Positions 11,732-20,683 of a stretch of DNA of 39,632 nucleotides are shown piece by piece. Within the stretch, counting starts at the first letter, position 1; each line of letters starts with the position of its first letter. The stretch covers positions 1 to 39,632 of the forward strand of contig JAPLHB010000226.1 in the NCBI GenBank assembly GCA_026389845.1. The letters are read 5' to 3'. Below the pieces are notes generated by a model. That model searched no databases, was not told the DNA's origin, and saw nothing but the letters and a program-made list of their open reading frames with translations. The position numbers and the translations under genes are program-made. The DNA comes from Chloroflexota bacterium (GTDB lineage Bacteria > Chloroflexota > Anaerolineae > CG2-30-64-16).

Positions 11732-14700
11732 TTAGCGGCCGATCAGCGGCAGGTAGCCGGAAACGCCGCCCGCGGCCACGATCACCCGGCCGTCCGTGCG
11801 CGTGACCGGGACCGGCTGGCCGCGGCTGAAGACGCCGGTTCCCTCTCCAAAGCCGATGGCGGCGCCGCCGGCGTGGGTGGTCGCGATGGCCCGGAAGCGG
11901 ATCGTCGCCACGCGCAGATCACCCGCCGGCATGGCCCCACCGGGCTGCCGGCCCGCACTGAAGCGGATGCGTCCCGTCCCGTTGTCGGCCTGGTTTTGCA
12001 GGACGATCGGCAGGCCGTCTCCCGGCACGATACCGGTGGTCAGGTTTCCCGCAGCATCCACCACCTGGAAGTGAGCCGGGTCGAAACTCACCGCGGTGTC
12101 CACCACATCCACGCCCTGGCTGCCGGCCTGTGCGAACACATCCACTGCGAACGTCGCTCCCCGCATCACCGCGCCCGCCGGCGGGCTGATGCGCAGTATC
12201 ACGCCCGGCGCGTCATCGGTAGGGGCCGACCTCATATCATCGGTAGGGGCAGACCTTGCGCCTGCCCAGGGCGACCGCGAGGGATCGCCCCTACTCGCGG
12301 ACGCGTTCCCCACCGCGATCGGCCCTTGCCGGCCGTAGTTGGTCATCAATAGCGAGAAGTCCGCGCCGCCGACAAAGGCATCGCCGTTGAAGTCAGCGCG
12401 GGCGTCCCAGTTGGGCTGGCCGGGGGATGCACCGTAGGCCGTCACCACCACGGAGAAGTCGCCGCCCGCCACCTGGTCGTCGTCGGTCGCATCCCCTTCC
12501 AGCAGCGTGCCGAAGTCCAGCGGATGCAGATCGCCCGGCGTCGTCACCTCCGTTCGCCGGTTGCTCAGGCTGTGGCTGTTCTTGACGATCACGTCGTAGA
12601 CACCGACCACGACATGCGTGGCCGTGAAGACGCCATTGGCGTCGAGCACGGTCTCGTAGGCGGCGACCGGAGTCGCATCGCCGGGCGGGTAGAAGGCCAG
12701 CCGCAGCGGATAGTCCTGCCATCGGGCCGACGGCGCGGCCCCGCGGCCTTGCAGCGCCACGCGGCCGATCACGAACGGCTCGAACGCGGTGACGACGCTG
12801 TCGGCGGTCGCCAGGAGGATGGACCCGCCGCCGTAGAACACATCGCTGGCGGGCAGGAAGCGCACCGGCGTGCCGCTCGCCAGGGTCTCCGTTACAGCCA
12901 CGAACCGGATCATCCCGAGTGCCAGATCGCCGGACGGTGCAGCCTGTCCGGGCTGCCGGCCCGCGCTGAAGATGATTTGCCCATCGGCGTTGCTCACCCG
13001 GTTCTGCAAGATCAGCGGAAATGCGTCGCCGGGGGTGATCGCCGCGGCCTCGACGCCGTTCGCATCCACCACGCGCAGCCGGGCCGGGTCGAAGCCGAGC
13101 ACCGCATCCACCGCGTCCACCGGCTGTTGGCCCGCACCGAGCCGCAGCGTCAGGGTGAACGGTTGCGCTGGCTCCACCCGCACGGCCGCGGGCGACAGGG
13201 AGAGGGTCGCCTCGCCGGGGGTCGTCGTCACGGTCAGGGTGACCGGCACGAGCAGCGTGCCTTCGTCGGGGTCGTTGCTGGTGATGACCAGGTTGGCGCC
13301 GTAAGTCCCCAGGTCGAGACCGGCAGCATCGAGCGTCACGTTCACAACCGCGGCGCCGCCCGGCGGCACGACGCCCGAGATGGGCTGCTCCGTCAGCCAC
13401 GGCACGCCTTGCTGGGTCGCGCAGTTGGCCGGCTGGCCGGGGTAGGCGAAACAGATCGCCAGGCCGTCGGATAAGGCGGCCGCGTTGTAGGAGTATTGCA
13501 GCCCCGTGGCCGCATCGCCCTGGATGCCGACCGTGGCTTCCCCGCCTTGATCCCGCCCGCTGCCGAAGCTCACGTCCTGGTACTGGTAGAGGATGTTGCC
13601 GGTGTCGTAGAGGATCACTTCCCACGTCGCCGAGTCCGGAGTCAGACAGCAGCCCGAGGCGTGGTAGTATTCGACGATCAGGCGGCCCGGCTCCGCCAGG
13701 TAATACACCGCGCCCGGAACGATGACCAGGTCATCCCAGAAGTGGGCGAGAAAGCGATTGGCGCCGTAGGAGCCGGGGATCGGCCCGTTGCCGTAGCCCA
13801 GGTAGTAATCGTTGAAGTACAACGTTCCGTTGCTGTTGACGGCCATCTGCGTCTGGCCGGCGCCGTAGAAGTTGAAGGCGAACGGCAACGGCAGCGGCCA
13901 GAGGTAGGCGTCGTCGCGGCCCGTCAGTGTGGTGATCTCGATGCCGCTGCCGCCTGCTGGCGGTGCGATCTCGATCCAATTGTACGCCGGGCCGCCGGCT
14001 TCGGCCGACGTGGCATAGGTGTAGCCGAAGGGATCCGGGCCGCCGCTTGCGGGGCCGGCCACGCCGGCCGGCGAGACGGCCGGTTCCGTTGGTTTTGACG
14101 CAGCCGCTTTCGACCCCCCTCCGGCTCCCCCCGCTGCGGCAAGGGGAGTGGCAGTGGGCGCGGGGGCTGCGGTCGGCGTGGAGCTGCGCGTAGGCGTCGC
14201 AGGGGGCGCCGCGGTGGGCACGGGGCCCACGGTGACCACGACCGGTGTTCTCGCCGGCGTCGGGGTGCGCGTGGTCTGCGTGACCCGCAGCGTCTCTGTG
14301 ATGGCGTAGTTCAGCTCCCCGCGCCCGGTGTTGTGGATGGTCAGCCGGCGCTCCGTCGCGCCGCCGGGCGCCACCTTGGCCGCCAGGTAGACGGGCGAGA
14401 CTTCGATCTCGGGCGGGGGTGGAACGACTTGCAGCGCGACGGGCACTTGCTGTAGGCTCTTAGCCGGGTCGTTGCTGCTCACGATCAGCGTGGCGGTGTA
14501 GGCGCCTACGGGCAGGTCGCTGGTGTTGAAGTTCACCGCGACGCGGCTCTGGCCGCCCGGCGCCACCAGCCCGGCGGCGGGCGCCACGGCCAGCCATGCC
14601 GCATCTGGGCCGGCCGTCGCGCCGGCCAGCCAGACGATGGCGTTGTGGATCAGCGTCGGCGCGTCGCCCGTCCAGCGATGCGTGCCGTCGCCCAGGCTAG

Positions 14701-17700
14701 GCAGCAGGTTCAGCGCGACGACGGCCGTCCGGGTCGCGACGAGCGGCGTGCCGTCGTCCCAGCTCGCCACCAGCGCCGCGCCGGTCGCCAGCGCCGCGTT
14801 CTGGTGGATCGCGGCCTCGCTCAGCGCGGTCACGCCTTGTAGGATAGGATGGCCGGCAAGGGTAGTGCCCAGTTGCACGAGGCGATTCAGGTCGGCGGTG
14901 GCCCGGTCGAGGGGGCCGTAGCCGGCGCGGGCAAAGCGGCCGCCGATGCCCCAATCGCTGAAGTCGTAGGCGTAGCTGGCGGTGACGACGTGACCGCCCC
15001 GATCCACGTAGGCCGCCAGCGCGTCCCCCAGCGCGTCCGGGTTGATGCCGGCGGCGGCCCACATCCGGTTGTTGCTCGTCAGCACCACGTCATAGGGCGC
15101 CAGGTCGGCCAGGGCCGGCGCGCCCGACCCGGCATAGCGCGTGGCCTGCACGTCGGGGAAGGCGTTGAGGACGGCCAACAGGTCGTTGATGTCGTGATCC
15201 GACGAGACGACGAGGAGCCGCACGGTGGTCGTGGCGACCAGCCCGTGGGAGACGCGCAACTCCTGCTCGAAAACGGCCCCCCCAGCCCCCCGACTGCGGG
15301 GGGAGTCAACTTCCCCCCCAGATTGCAGGGGTGGGCCGCCGGATTCCCCCCCAGATTGCAGGGGTGGGCCGCCGGATTTCCCCCCAGATTGCAGGGGTGG
15401 GCCGGATTCCCCCCCAGATTGCAGGGGTGGGCTGGATTCCCCCCCAGATTGCAGGGGTGGGCTGGATTTCCCCCCAGATTGCAGGGGTGGGCCGGATTCC
15501 CCCCCAGATTGTAGGGGTGGGCCGGATTCCACCCAGGGTTGGGGGGGCAGGGGGGCCTTCCCGGTCTTGACCCCACCCGGCAGCGCGCCGCTCGGCTGAG
15601 ACGCCAGGCGGATCGTCACCGCCGGCGCGGTCGTCAGCTCGGCATCGCGAATGTCGAAGGTGAGGGTCATCTGCCCGGCGTTGCCGATCGCCAGAGTGCG
15701 CGTGGTTGCTTCGCCGACGACCACGGTGACGCCGAAGGCCGCGGGGGCCAGGCGGATCGCGGGCTGGGCGATGAGCGGCAGCGTGTACGCCTCGTTCACG
15801 CCGGTGAAGCCGCCGTTCCACCCACCCACGGCGTAGAGCTTGCCGTCCAGCTCGGTCAGGCCCAAGGTGCGTCGGCCCACGCTGATCGGCTCGATGGTCT
15901 CCCACCGATCCGTGAACGGGTCGTAACGTTCGCCGGTGTTCAGATAGCTGTTCCAGCCGCCGCCCACGACGTAGAGAGTGTCGCCCGCGCCGACTGCACC
16001 GGGGCCGCCGCGCGCGGCCGACATGGCCGCGCGGATCGTCCAACGGTCGGTCGCGGGATCGTACTCTTCCAGGGTATTCAGATCGTTGGCGCTGAGGTCG
16101 CTGCCGCCGCCGACGTAGAGCTTGCCGGCCACCGTCCCCGCGCCCGGCCAAACTCGCGCGGTGTGCATGGCGGCGCACTGCGCCCACTGGTTGCTCGCGG
16201 GATCGTAGCGGTAGCAGGTGTTGACGGTGCTGCTTGCCGTTCCGCCGCCCAAGACGTAAAGCTGGCCGTCCAGCGCGACCGCGGCCGCGCCGAGCAGACC
16301 GACCGGCAACGACGCGCCGGCCGTCCAGCGATCGGCGGCTGGATCGTAGATCTGCAGCAGGTTCGATATCGCGTCGTTCCATCCGCCCGGCACGTAGATC
16401 TTGCCCCCGATGACCGCCGCGGTCACGTTGCTGAGGGGTGTCGGCATACTGGCCTTCGTCGTCCAAGTGTTGGTCGCCGGGTCATACTCCTCCACCAGGC
16501 CGCTATAGCCCTGGACGCCGGCCAGCGAATCAGCAGAGCGGGCGGCCACGCCCGCGGCCGGCGGCATGGCCGCCGCCGCGGGTTTGGAATCCAGGAGCTT
16601 GCCCGCGGCCGCGCTGGCTGATTCGCCGCCGATGGCGTAGAGCTTGCCGCCGGTCGCGGCCAGGGCCAGCCGGCTGCGGGGCAGGCTGAGCGGCGCGCGG
16701 ATGGCCCAGGCGGGGGCCGCCGCGGTCTCCACCTGGTTGACGCAGAAGCCCCAGCCCGTCACCGAGCCATCGCTGGTCAACTGGATGCGCACCAGGCGGC
16801 CGGGCACGACGGCGCTCCAGAAGCCGCCGCGGTTGCCAGTTACCCGCTGGATTTCGTTGCCGGCTTCGTCGCGGATGATGACGTAGTCGAGGCCCGTTTC
16901 CAGTTCGACCCGCGTGAAGCGCACGCGCGAATAGAGGGCGATCGGGTCGGGGTTCGTCACGGTATAGGTGGTGTTTGCGCTGTTGGGATAGGGGTGCGGC
17001 GATTCGGCCAGGCAGGTGCTCGGGGTCGGTGTGGAGGTGGCGGGCAGATCGGCCAGGGTCACGGCCGCCGCGGCGTCAATGCGCCCCCAACCGAAGACCT
17101 CGTCCGGGCCGCTGTCTCCCACGTCGCGGGCGGTGGATTCGATGGCCCATTCCACCTGGTCGTTGGTCCAACCGGGGTGCTGCGACCAGACCAGCGCGGC
17201 CAGCCCTACGACGTGCGGCGTCGCCATCGAGGTGCCGGCGTGGCGCTCGTAGGCGGCCTGCACGCTGTCCACGCCGGTCGCCGCAGTGCGCAGATAGGTG
17301 CTCATGATCCAGTGCCGCGGGTTGGGGTCGCTGGAGCTGCTGGGATCGCCCCCCGGCGCGGCGATGTCCACGTAGGCGCCGGTGCTGGAGTAGGACGCGT
17401 GACCGTCCTGGTCGTTGGTGGCGGCGACCGCGACGACATGGGGGTATGCCGCGGGGTAGACCGTCGGGTTGCCGACGAGATACTCGTTGCCCGCGGCGGC
17501 CACGATCAACAGGCCGTGGCCGTAGGCGTAATTGACCGCGTCTTGCAGGGCGGCGCTTATGGCCGTGCCGCCCAGGCTCATGTTGATGACCGCCGCGCCA
17601 TGGTCGGCCGCCCAGTGGATTCCCTCGGCAATGTCGCTCTCGAAGCCGGAACCCTGGCCGTCCAAGACCTTGATCGGCATGATCCGCGCGCCCCACGCGA

Positions 17701-18313
17701 CGCCGGCCACGCCGGTCGCGTTGTCCGAGAGCGCCGCGGCGATGCCCGCCACGTGGGTGCCGTGCCCCTCGTCATCCTGGGGGGTGTTGTCTTCGTTGAC
17801 AAAGTCGTAGCCCGCCACGATTTTACTGCTCAGATCGGGGTGGCCCAGGTCAACGCCGGTGTCCAGGATCGCCACGGTCACGCTGATCGAGCCGGTGGTG
17901 ATGTTCCACGCGGCCGGCGCGTTGATCTGCGGCAGATTCCACTGGTCGCTGGCGTAGTAGGGATCGTTGGGCACGCGGAAGGCGCGGTAGATGTAGTCCG
18001 GCTCCGCGTACTTGACCGCCGGGAGACGCCTGAGCCGCGCCGCGGCCGTCAGCTCTTCGCCAGCCGGCACGTCGGCGACGTATACGTCCGGGCCTTCCAA
18101 CCGGCGCTGGATCGTCAGCCCTTCCTGGGCGAGGGTGGCCTGGGCGGTCTCTGGGGTGGCAAACGCCTGGAACCGGATCAGCAATCGGCCGGGCGCGAAG
18201 GCGTCGCCAGCAGGAGTGGGTTGGGCCAGGCCGCCGCGGGCGATCGCCAGCGGGACGGCGACGGAAACGAGCAGGATGAAGGCGACGAGGATGGAGAGTG
18301 GGCGCGATTTCAT
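11732..18313 (-). CDS. Giant secreted subtilase with kelch, cohesin-like and dockerin-like domains
   Basis: A 2193-residue exported protein. Signal peptide (1-25), an inhibitor-like prodomain (about 40-110), then an S8 protease with Asp in AILDTGVDLGHPDL (about 149), His in GHGTHVAG (about 185), Asn in AAAGNE and Ser in GTSMATPHVVG (about 361). Next: a CUB-like domain (431-531), about six kelch repeats (534-844, units such as YDPATDRWTIRAAM...LYVVGGG) forming a beta-propeller, a tandem 10-residue repeat array (924-1003, PPLQSGGES-like), a ThuA/amidotransferase-like domain (1028-1238), a Pro/Thr linker (1351-1401), a Nido-like domain, a cohesin-like domain (1704-1841), a dockerin-like pair of calcium loops (GDATDDDQVAGGDF and ADFNGDAFVGGADF, 1938-1999) and a second cohesin-like domain. 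It ends YLPLIGR. AGGAGT precedes the ATG. Probably a cell-surface or extracellular protease scaffold; its substrate is unknown. Confidence 0.93.
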   Translation of the reverse strand: MKSRPLSILVAFILLVSVAVPLAIARGGLAQPTPAGDAFAPGRLLIRFQAFATPETAQATLAQEGLTIQRRLEGPDVYVADVPAGEELTAAARLRRLPAVKYAEPDYIYRAFRVPNDPYYASDQWNLPQINAPAAWNITTGSISVTVAILDTGVDLGHPDLSSKIVAGYDFVNEDNTPQDDEGHGTHVAGIAAALSDNATGVAGVAWGARIMPIKVLDGQGSGFESDIAEGIHWAADHGAAVINMSLGGTAISAALQDAVNYAYGHGLLIVAAAGNEYLVGNPTVYPAAYPHVVAVAATNDQDGHASYSSTGAYVDIAAPGGDPSSSSDPNPRHWIMSTYLRTAATGVDSVQAAYERHAGTSMATPHVVGLAALVWSQHPGWTNDQVEWAIESTARDVGDSGPDEVFGWGRIDAAAAVTLADLPATSTPTPSTCLAESPHPYPNSANTTYTVTNPDPIALYSRVRFTRVELETGLDYVIIRDEAGNEIQRVTGNRGGFWSAVVPGRLVRIQLTSDGSVTGWGFCVNQVETAAAPAWAIRAPLSLPRSRLALAATGGKLYAIGGESASAAAGKLLDSKPAAAAMPPAAGVAARSADSLAGVQGYSGLVEEYDPATNTWTTKASMPTPLSNVTAAVIGGKIYVPGGWNDAISNLLQIYDPAADRWTAGASLPVGLLGAAAVALDGQLYVLGGGTASSTVNTCYRYDPASNQWAQCAAMHTARVWPGAGTVAGKLYVGGGSDLSANDLNTLEEYDPATDRWTIRAAMSAARGGPGAVGAGDTLYVVGGGWNSYLNTGERYDPFTDRWETIEPISVGRRTLGLTELDGKLYAVGGWNGGFTGVNEAYTLPLIAQPAIRLAPAAFGVTVVVGEATTRTLAIGNAGQMTLTFDIRDAELTTAPAVTIRLASQPSGALPGGVKTGKAPLPPQPWVESGPPLQSGGESGPPLQSGGKSSPPLQSGGESSPPLQSGGESGPPLQSGGKSGGPPLQSGGESGGPPLQSGGEVDSPRSRGAGGAVFEQELRVSHGLVATTTVRLLVVSSDHDINDLLAVLNAFPDVQATRYAGSGAPALADLAPYDVVLTSNNRMWAAAGINPDALGDALAAYVDRGGHVVTASYAYDFSDWGIGGRFARAGYGPLDRATADLNRLVQLGTTLAGHPILQGVTALSEAAIHQNAALATGAALVASWDDGTPLVATRTAVVALNLLPSLGDGTHRWTGDAPTLIHNAIVWLAGATAGPDAAWLAVAPAAGLVAPGGQSRVAVNFNTSDLPVGAYTATLIVSSNDPAKSLQQVPVALQVVPPPPEIEVSPVYLAAKVAPGGATERRLTIHNTGRGELNYAITETLRVTQTTRTPTPARTPVVVTVGPVPTAAPPATPTRSSTPTAAPAPTATPLAAAGGAGGGSKAAASKPTEPAVSPAGVAGPASGGPDPFGYTYATSAEAGGPAYNWIEIAPPAGGSGIEITTLTGRDDAYLWPLPLPFAFNFYGAGQTQMAVNSNGTLYFNDYYLGYGNGPIPGSYGANRFLAHFWDDLVIVPGAVYYLAEPGRLIVEYYHASGCCLTPDSATWEVILYDTGNILYQYQDVSFGSGRDQGGEATVGIQGDAATGLQYSYNAAALSDGLAICFAYPGQPANCATQQGVPWLTEQPISGVVPPGGAAVVNVTLDAAGLDLGTYGANLVITSNDPDEGTLLVPVTLTVTTTPGEATLSLSPAAVRVEPAQPFTLTLRLGAGQQPVDAVDAVLGFDPARLRVVDANGVEAAAITPGDAFPLILQNRVSNADGQIIFSAGRQPGQAAPSGDLALGMIRFVAVTETLASGTPVRFLPASDVFYGGGSILLATADSVVTAFEPFVIGRVALQGRGAAPSARWQDYPLRLAFYPPGDATPVAAYETVLDANGVFTATHVVVGVYDVIVKNSHSLSNRRTEVTTPGDLHPLDFGTLLEGDATDDDQVAGGDFSVVVTAYGASPGQPNWDARADFNGDAFVGGADFSLLMTNYGRQGPIAVGNASASRGDPSRSPWAGARSAPTDDMRSAPTDDAPGVILRISPPAGAVMRGATFAVDVFAQAGSQGVDVVDTAVSFDPAHFQVVDAAGNLTTGIVPGDGLPIVLQNQADNGTGRIRFSAGRQPGGAMPAGDLRVATIRFRAIATTHAGGAAIGFGEGTGVFSRGQPVPVTRTDGRVIVAAGGVSGYLPLIGR
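12243..12294. repeat. Palindromic GTAGGGGC...GCCCCTAC repeat inside the giant protease
   Basis: A dispersed palindrome with ends GTAGGGGC and GCCCCTAC, plus a partial second copy at 12221-12233. It encodes the SASRGDPSRSPWAGARSAP linker between the dockerin-like and last cohesin-like domains, in frame. Confidence 0.8.
15305..15545. repeat. Tandem 30/33-base repeat array inside the giant protease
   Basis: Seven copies (two of 33 bases, then 30-base units, plus a degenerate eighth) centred on CCCCAGATTGCAGGGGTGGG. They encode (E/K)S(G/S)PPLQSGG decapeptides. The adjoining 15274-15306 block (CCCCCCGACTGCGGGGGGA) is shared almost base for base with mutS at 29480-29513. Confidence 0.95.
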
Positions 18314-18444
18314 GGGTTGACTCCTCGATCAGAGCGCAGTGGGCAGGAGCCAGTGGGGGAATTGCAGTGTCTGCCGCTACACGGCGACAAACAACGGCCT
18401 GTCCAGCAATACTTGCTCAATTGTGACGCCAACTGCCGAAAATG

Positions 18445-19041
18445 TCAAGCCGACAGAGTGAACACCAACTGTGCGCTGAAACCGTTTCGAGTCACTCGCA
18501 CCGTCTGCGCTCCTGACGCTTCGAAAAGCGCAACCAGTCGAAGAGGCGACAGGAACCGGCTGCCCATCAGCAGCAGCTTCTCCATGAGCACGATGGGCCA
18601 GGCCCAGGCGCGGCTGACGTCCGGTTCTTCGATCACCAGGCGGCCGCCAGGGTTGAGCGCCCGGAGAAGCTCGTGGGCGGCGGCCGGTTGGGCGACTTTG
18701 GGAGAGGGCTGGACGAAGTGATGGAACGCGTCCACGACCAGCACGCGCTCGGCGCAGCCACCGGCGAACGGCAGATGGCTGGCGTCGCCGACGACCGCCG
18801 GCAACCCTTTAGCCCACGCCTGCCGCGCCATCGGGAGGGACGCATCGCAAACGATGACCCTGGCCCCGGTCGCCAGCAAAGAACGGGCTATCCGCCCCGT
18901 GCCGCCGCCCACGTCCAGCACGAGTTGCCCTGGTTCGGCAGCCACTACCGTCAGCAGTGGGTCATCTTCTTGCCGGCGAATGAGGCGGTCATAGAAGCGG
19001 GCGATGAGGTCGAAGTGGTCAAAGGGAAGTCGCATGGTCAT
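18445..19041 (-). CDS. Class I SAM-dependent methyltransferase
   Basis: A 198-residue methyltransferase of the UbiE/type-11 kind. Motif I LVLDVGGGTGRIARSL binds S-adenosylmethionine (about residue 40), an acidic residue in VIVCDASLPMARQA follows, and a motif IV-like VVDAFHHF and post-motif NPGGRLVIEEPD complete the Rossmann fold. Substrate unknown. The start is set by a TGATG junction: the ATG at 19041 shares a base with the stop of the upstream gene, indicating translational coupling. The longer open frame upstream is a shadow of that gene. Coupling to a DUF364 protein suggests a shared role in small-molecule or metal-linked chemistry, but this is inference. Confidence 0.85.
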   Translation of the reverse strand: MTMRLPFDHFDLIARFYDRLIRRQEDDPLLTVVAAEPGQLVLDVGGGTGRIARSLLATGARVIVCDASLPMARQAWAKGLPAVVGDASHLPFAGGCAERVLVVDAFHHFVQPSPKVAQPAAAHELLRALNPGGRLVIEEPDVSRAWAWPIVLMEKLLLMGSRFLSPLRLVALFEASGAQTVRVTRNGFSAQLVFTLSA

Positions 19042-20402
19042 CACCGCATCATCGTCAGCAGCCGCTTCCCTGGAATCTGCCGGAAATTCGCGCCCTGGCT
19101 CACGGCCGCCAGCGCGGGTGCGATTTCGGTGATGACCGTGCCGGAGATGGCATCCACGCCGTAGTCGAACAGCACCGGCGAGAGGGGTGTGGACGGGCCG
19201 AGGACGAGCACGAACGCGCCCCGCCGGGGGAGCGCGGCCAGCGCCTCGAAGGTGCCGTTGACCAATGTCATGCCGGTGATCGCGACCACGTCGGCCTGGG
19301 GGATGACCTCGGGTGCTTTCTCCGCAGGCAGGTCGCCGGGGGTGGGGTTCAACTCCAAAACCCAGCAGGTCGCCGCGACTTCGCGCACGCGCGGGACAAA
19401 GGGGAAGTGGCCGACGATGGCAACGCGTTTGCTCGACGTGCCAGGCACTTCGCAAGTGCCTGGCACGTGCATGACCTTTTCCAGGATGATCTCCTCCGCG
19501 TTCATGTTTACGCACGCGGTCTCGTCCACCTCCAGCAGCGCGTTGAGCGCCGCAAAGCCGATGCTGCGCTCGGTGAGGCTGTCGGACCGCGCCAGCGCGA
19601 CCAGCTCCCAGCCATCTCTACCGATCAGCCGGCCTGCGTCGCGGACCGCCGGGCGGCCGTGCTCCAGGTCGTGGATGAGCTGGGTGGCCGCCAGGCCGGC
19701 CCGCGGCCCGAGCGGCGTCTCGACGACGACGGCCGTCCAGTGCGTGCCGATGCGGACGTCGGTCACGGTGCCGTTCAGACGCGGCGCAGCGATGAGGCGC
19801 TCGATCACGGAGCCGGACACGGAGGGAACGGAGGCCACGGAGCCGGACACGGAGGGAACGGAGGCCACGGAGCCGGGCACGGAAGGAACGGAGGCCACGG
19901 AGCCGGACACGGAGGGAACGGAGGCCACGGAGAGCGCGGGGGGATGGGCGGCGCGCTCGGCGCGGAGCCAGTCAGGGATGAAGAGCCACGGATACTGGAC
20001 GCGGAATTCAGCGGCTTGAGTTGACGGGAAGACGCGGCGGGGGATGAGGCGACGCTCTCCGAAATTGAGGAGAAGGCCCACCTGCAGCCCGGTGTGGTTG
20101 AGATAGGTCACGACCTGCCCCAGGTAGCGCCGAGAGAGGGACGAGAAGGCCTTGATCTCGACCACGACCTTCTCTTCGTAGATGAAGTCGGGGATATAGT
20201 AGCCGACGAGCAAGCCGTTGTCGTGGACTTCCAGCAGCTTTTGCGCTTCGAAGGCCAAACCATCCTCGACGCTCTGTGCCTCCAGCGCGCGTTGATATAC
20301 GTCTTCCTTGTGGCCCGGGCCAAGCCGACTATGCACCGCCATCGCCGCGCCGATGATCCGGTAGGTCAGGTCCTCGTGCGGCCCCTCAACCTTCTTGTTC
20401 AT
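19041..20402 (-). CDS. Fusion of GxxExxY protein with DUF4213/DUF364 protein
   Basis: Residues 1-150 form a GxxExxY protein (motif GPGHKEDVY at about 28-36, then YYIPDFIYEEKVVVEIKAF, a PD-(D/E)XK-like acidic core). A tandem linker of four ASVPSVSGSV-type decapeptides (about 160-200) joins it to a DUF4213 domain (IERLIAAPRLNGTVTDVRIG..., 203-285) and a DUF364 Rossmann-like domain (KRVAIVGHFPFVPR to the end). DUF364 proteins are usually separate genes and are linked with metal-chelate chemistry. GxxExxY proteins are uncharacterised and often mobile. A REP palindrome lies in frame between DUF4213 and DUF364 (VPGTCEVPGT, about 312-322). The fusion therefore appears repeat-mediated. Both halves are complete. 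The first codons belong to a tandem-repeated 64-base unit, so alternative upstream starts cannot be ruled out. Confidence 0.85.
   Translation of the reverse strand: MNKKVEGPHEDLTYRIIGAAMAVHSRLGPGHKEDVYQRALEAQSVEDGLAFEAQKLLEVHDNGLLVGYYIPDFIYEEKVVVEIKAFSSLSRRYLGQVVTYLNHTGLQVGLLLNFGERRLIPRRVFPSTQAAEFRVQYPWLFIPDWLRAERAAHPPALSVASVPSVSGSVASVPSVPGSVASVPSVSGSVASVPSVSGSVIERLIAAPRLNGTVTDVRIGTHWTAVVVETPLGPRAGLAATQLIHDLEHGRPAVRDAGRLIGRDGWELVALARSDSLTERSIGFAALNALLEVDETACVNMNAEEIILEKVMHVPGTCEVPGTSSKRVAIVGHFPFVPRVREVAATCWVLELNPTPGDLPAEKAPEVIPQADVVAITGMTLVNGTFEALAALPRRGAFVLVLGPSTPLSPVLFDYGVDAISGTVITEIAPALAAVSQGANFRQIPGKRLLTMMR
19436..19468. repeat. REP palindrome inside the DUF364 fusion gene
   Basis: ACGTGCCAGGCACTT, a CGC loop, then the perfect complement: a 15-base-pair hairpin. 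Same family as the palindromes flanking the tyrosine transposase at 26364-26433 and 27043-27170. It is read through in frame. Confidence 0.92.
19806..19930. repeat. 30-base tandem repeat, four copies, coding linker
   Basis: Four near-identical 30-base units containing GGACACGGAGGGAACGGAGG. They encode the ASVPSVSGSV linker joining the two halves of the fusion protein. Confidence 0.95.
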
Positions 20403-20683
20403 CCCACACCCCCTGTTTCATCCGGGTCGTGCTCATCCGTTTCTCCGTTTCATTCTTCTTGTTCATCCCACCCCTCCTGTTTCATCCGAGTCATGCTCAT
20501 TCGTTTCTCCGTTTCAACCTTCTTGTTTATCCCACACTTCCTGTTTCATCCGAGTCATGCTCATTCGTTTCTCCGTTTCAACCTTCTTGTTCATCCCACC
20601 CCCCCTGTTTCATCCGGGTCGTGCTCATCCGTTTCTCCGTTTCATTCTTCTTGTTCATCCCACCCCTCCTGTTTCATCCGCTC
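20391..20683. repeat. 64-base tandem repeat, four and a half copies
   Basis: Units start at 20391, 20455, 20519, 20583 and 20647 (partial), all with a 64-base period and core CTTCTTGTTCATCCCAC. On the minus strand each unit carries the text ATGAACAAGAAG, the start of the GxxExxY gene, so the array is built from the gene's own 5' end. It fills the whole gap between tex and the fusion gene. Confidence 0.95.

Noticed and set aside
15305..15545. Tandem array considered as a CRISPR
   Set aside because: Units are contiguous, without unique spacers, and are translated in frame as decapeptides. The arrays at 19806-19930 and 20391-20683 fail for the same lack of spacers.
16994..18721. Plus-strand open frame (575 codons) opposite the giant subtilase
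   Set aside because: Shadow of the protease catalytic domain on the other strand; no start signal.
19042..19515. N-terminal extension of the methyltransferase open frame
   Set aside because: It is the shadow of the overlapping DUF364 gene; the TGATG junction at 19041 marks the true start.
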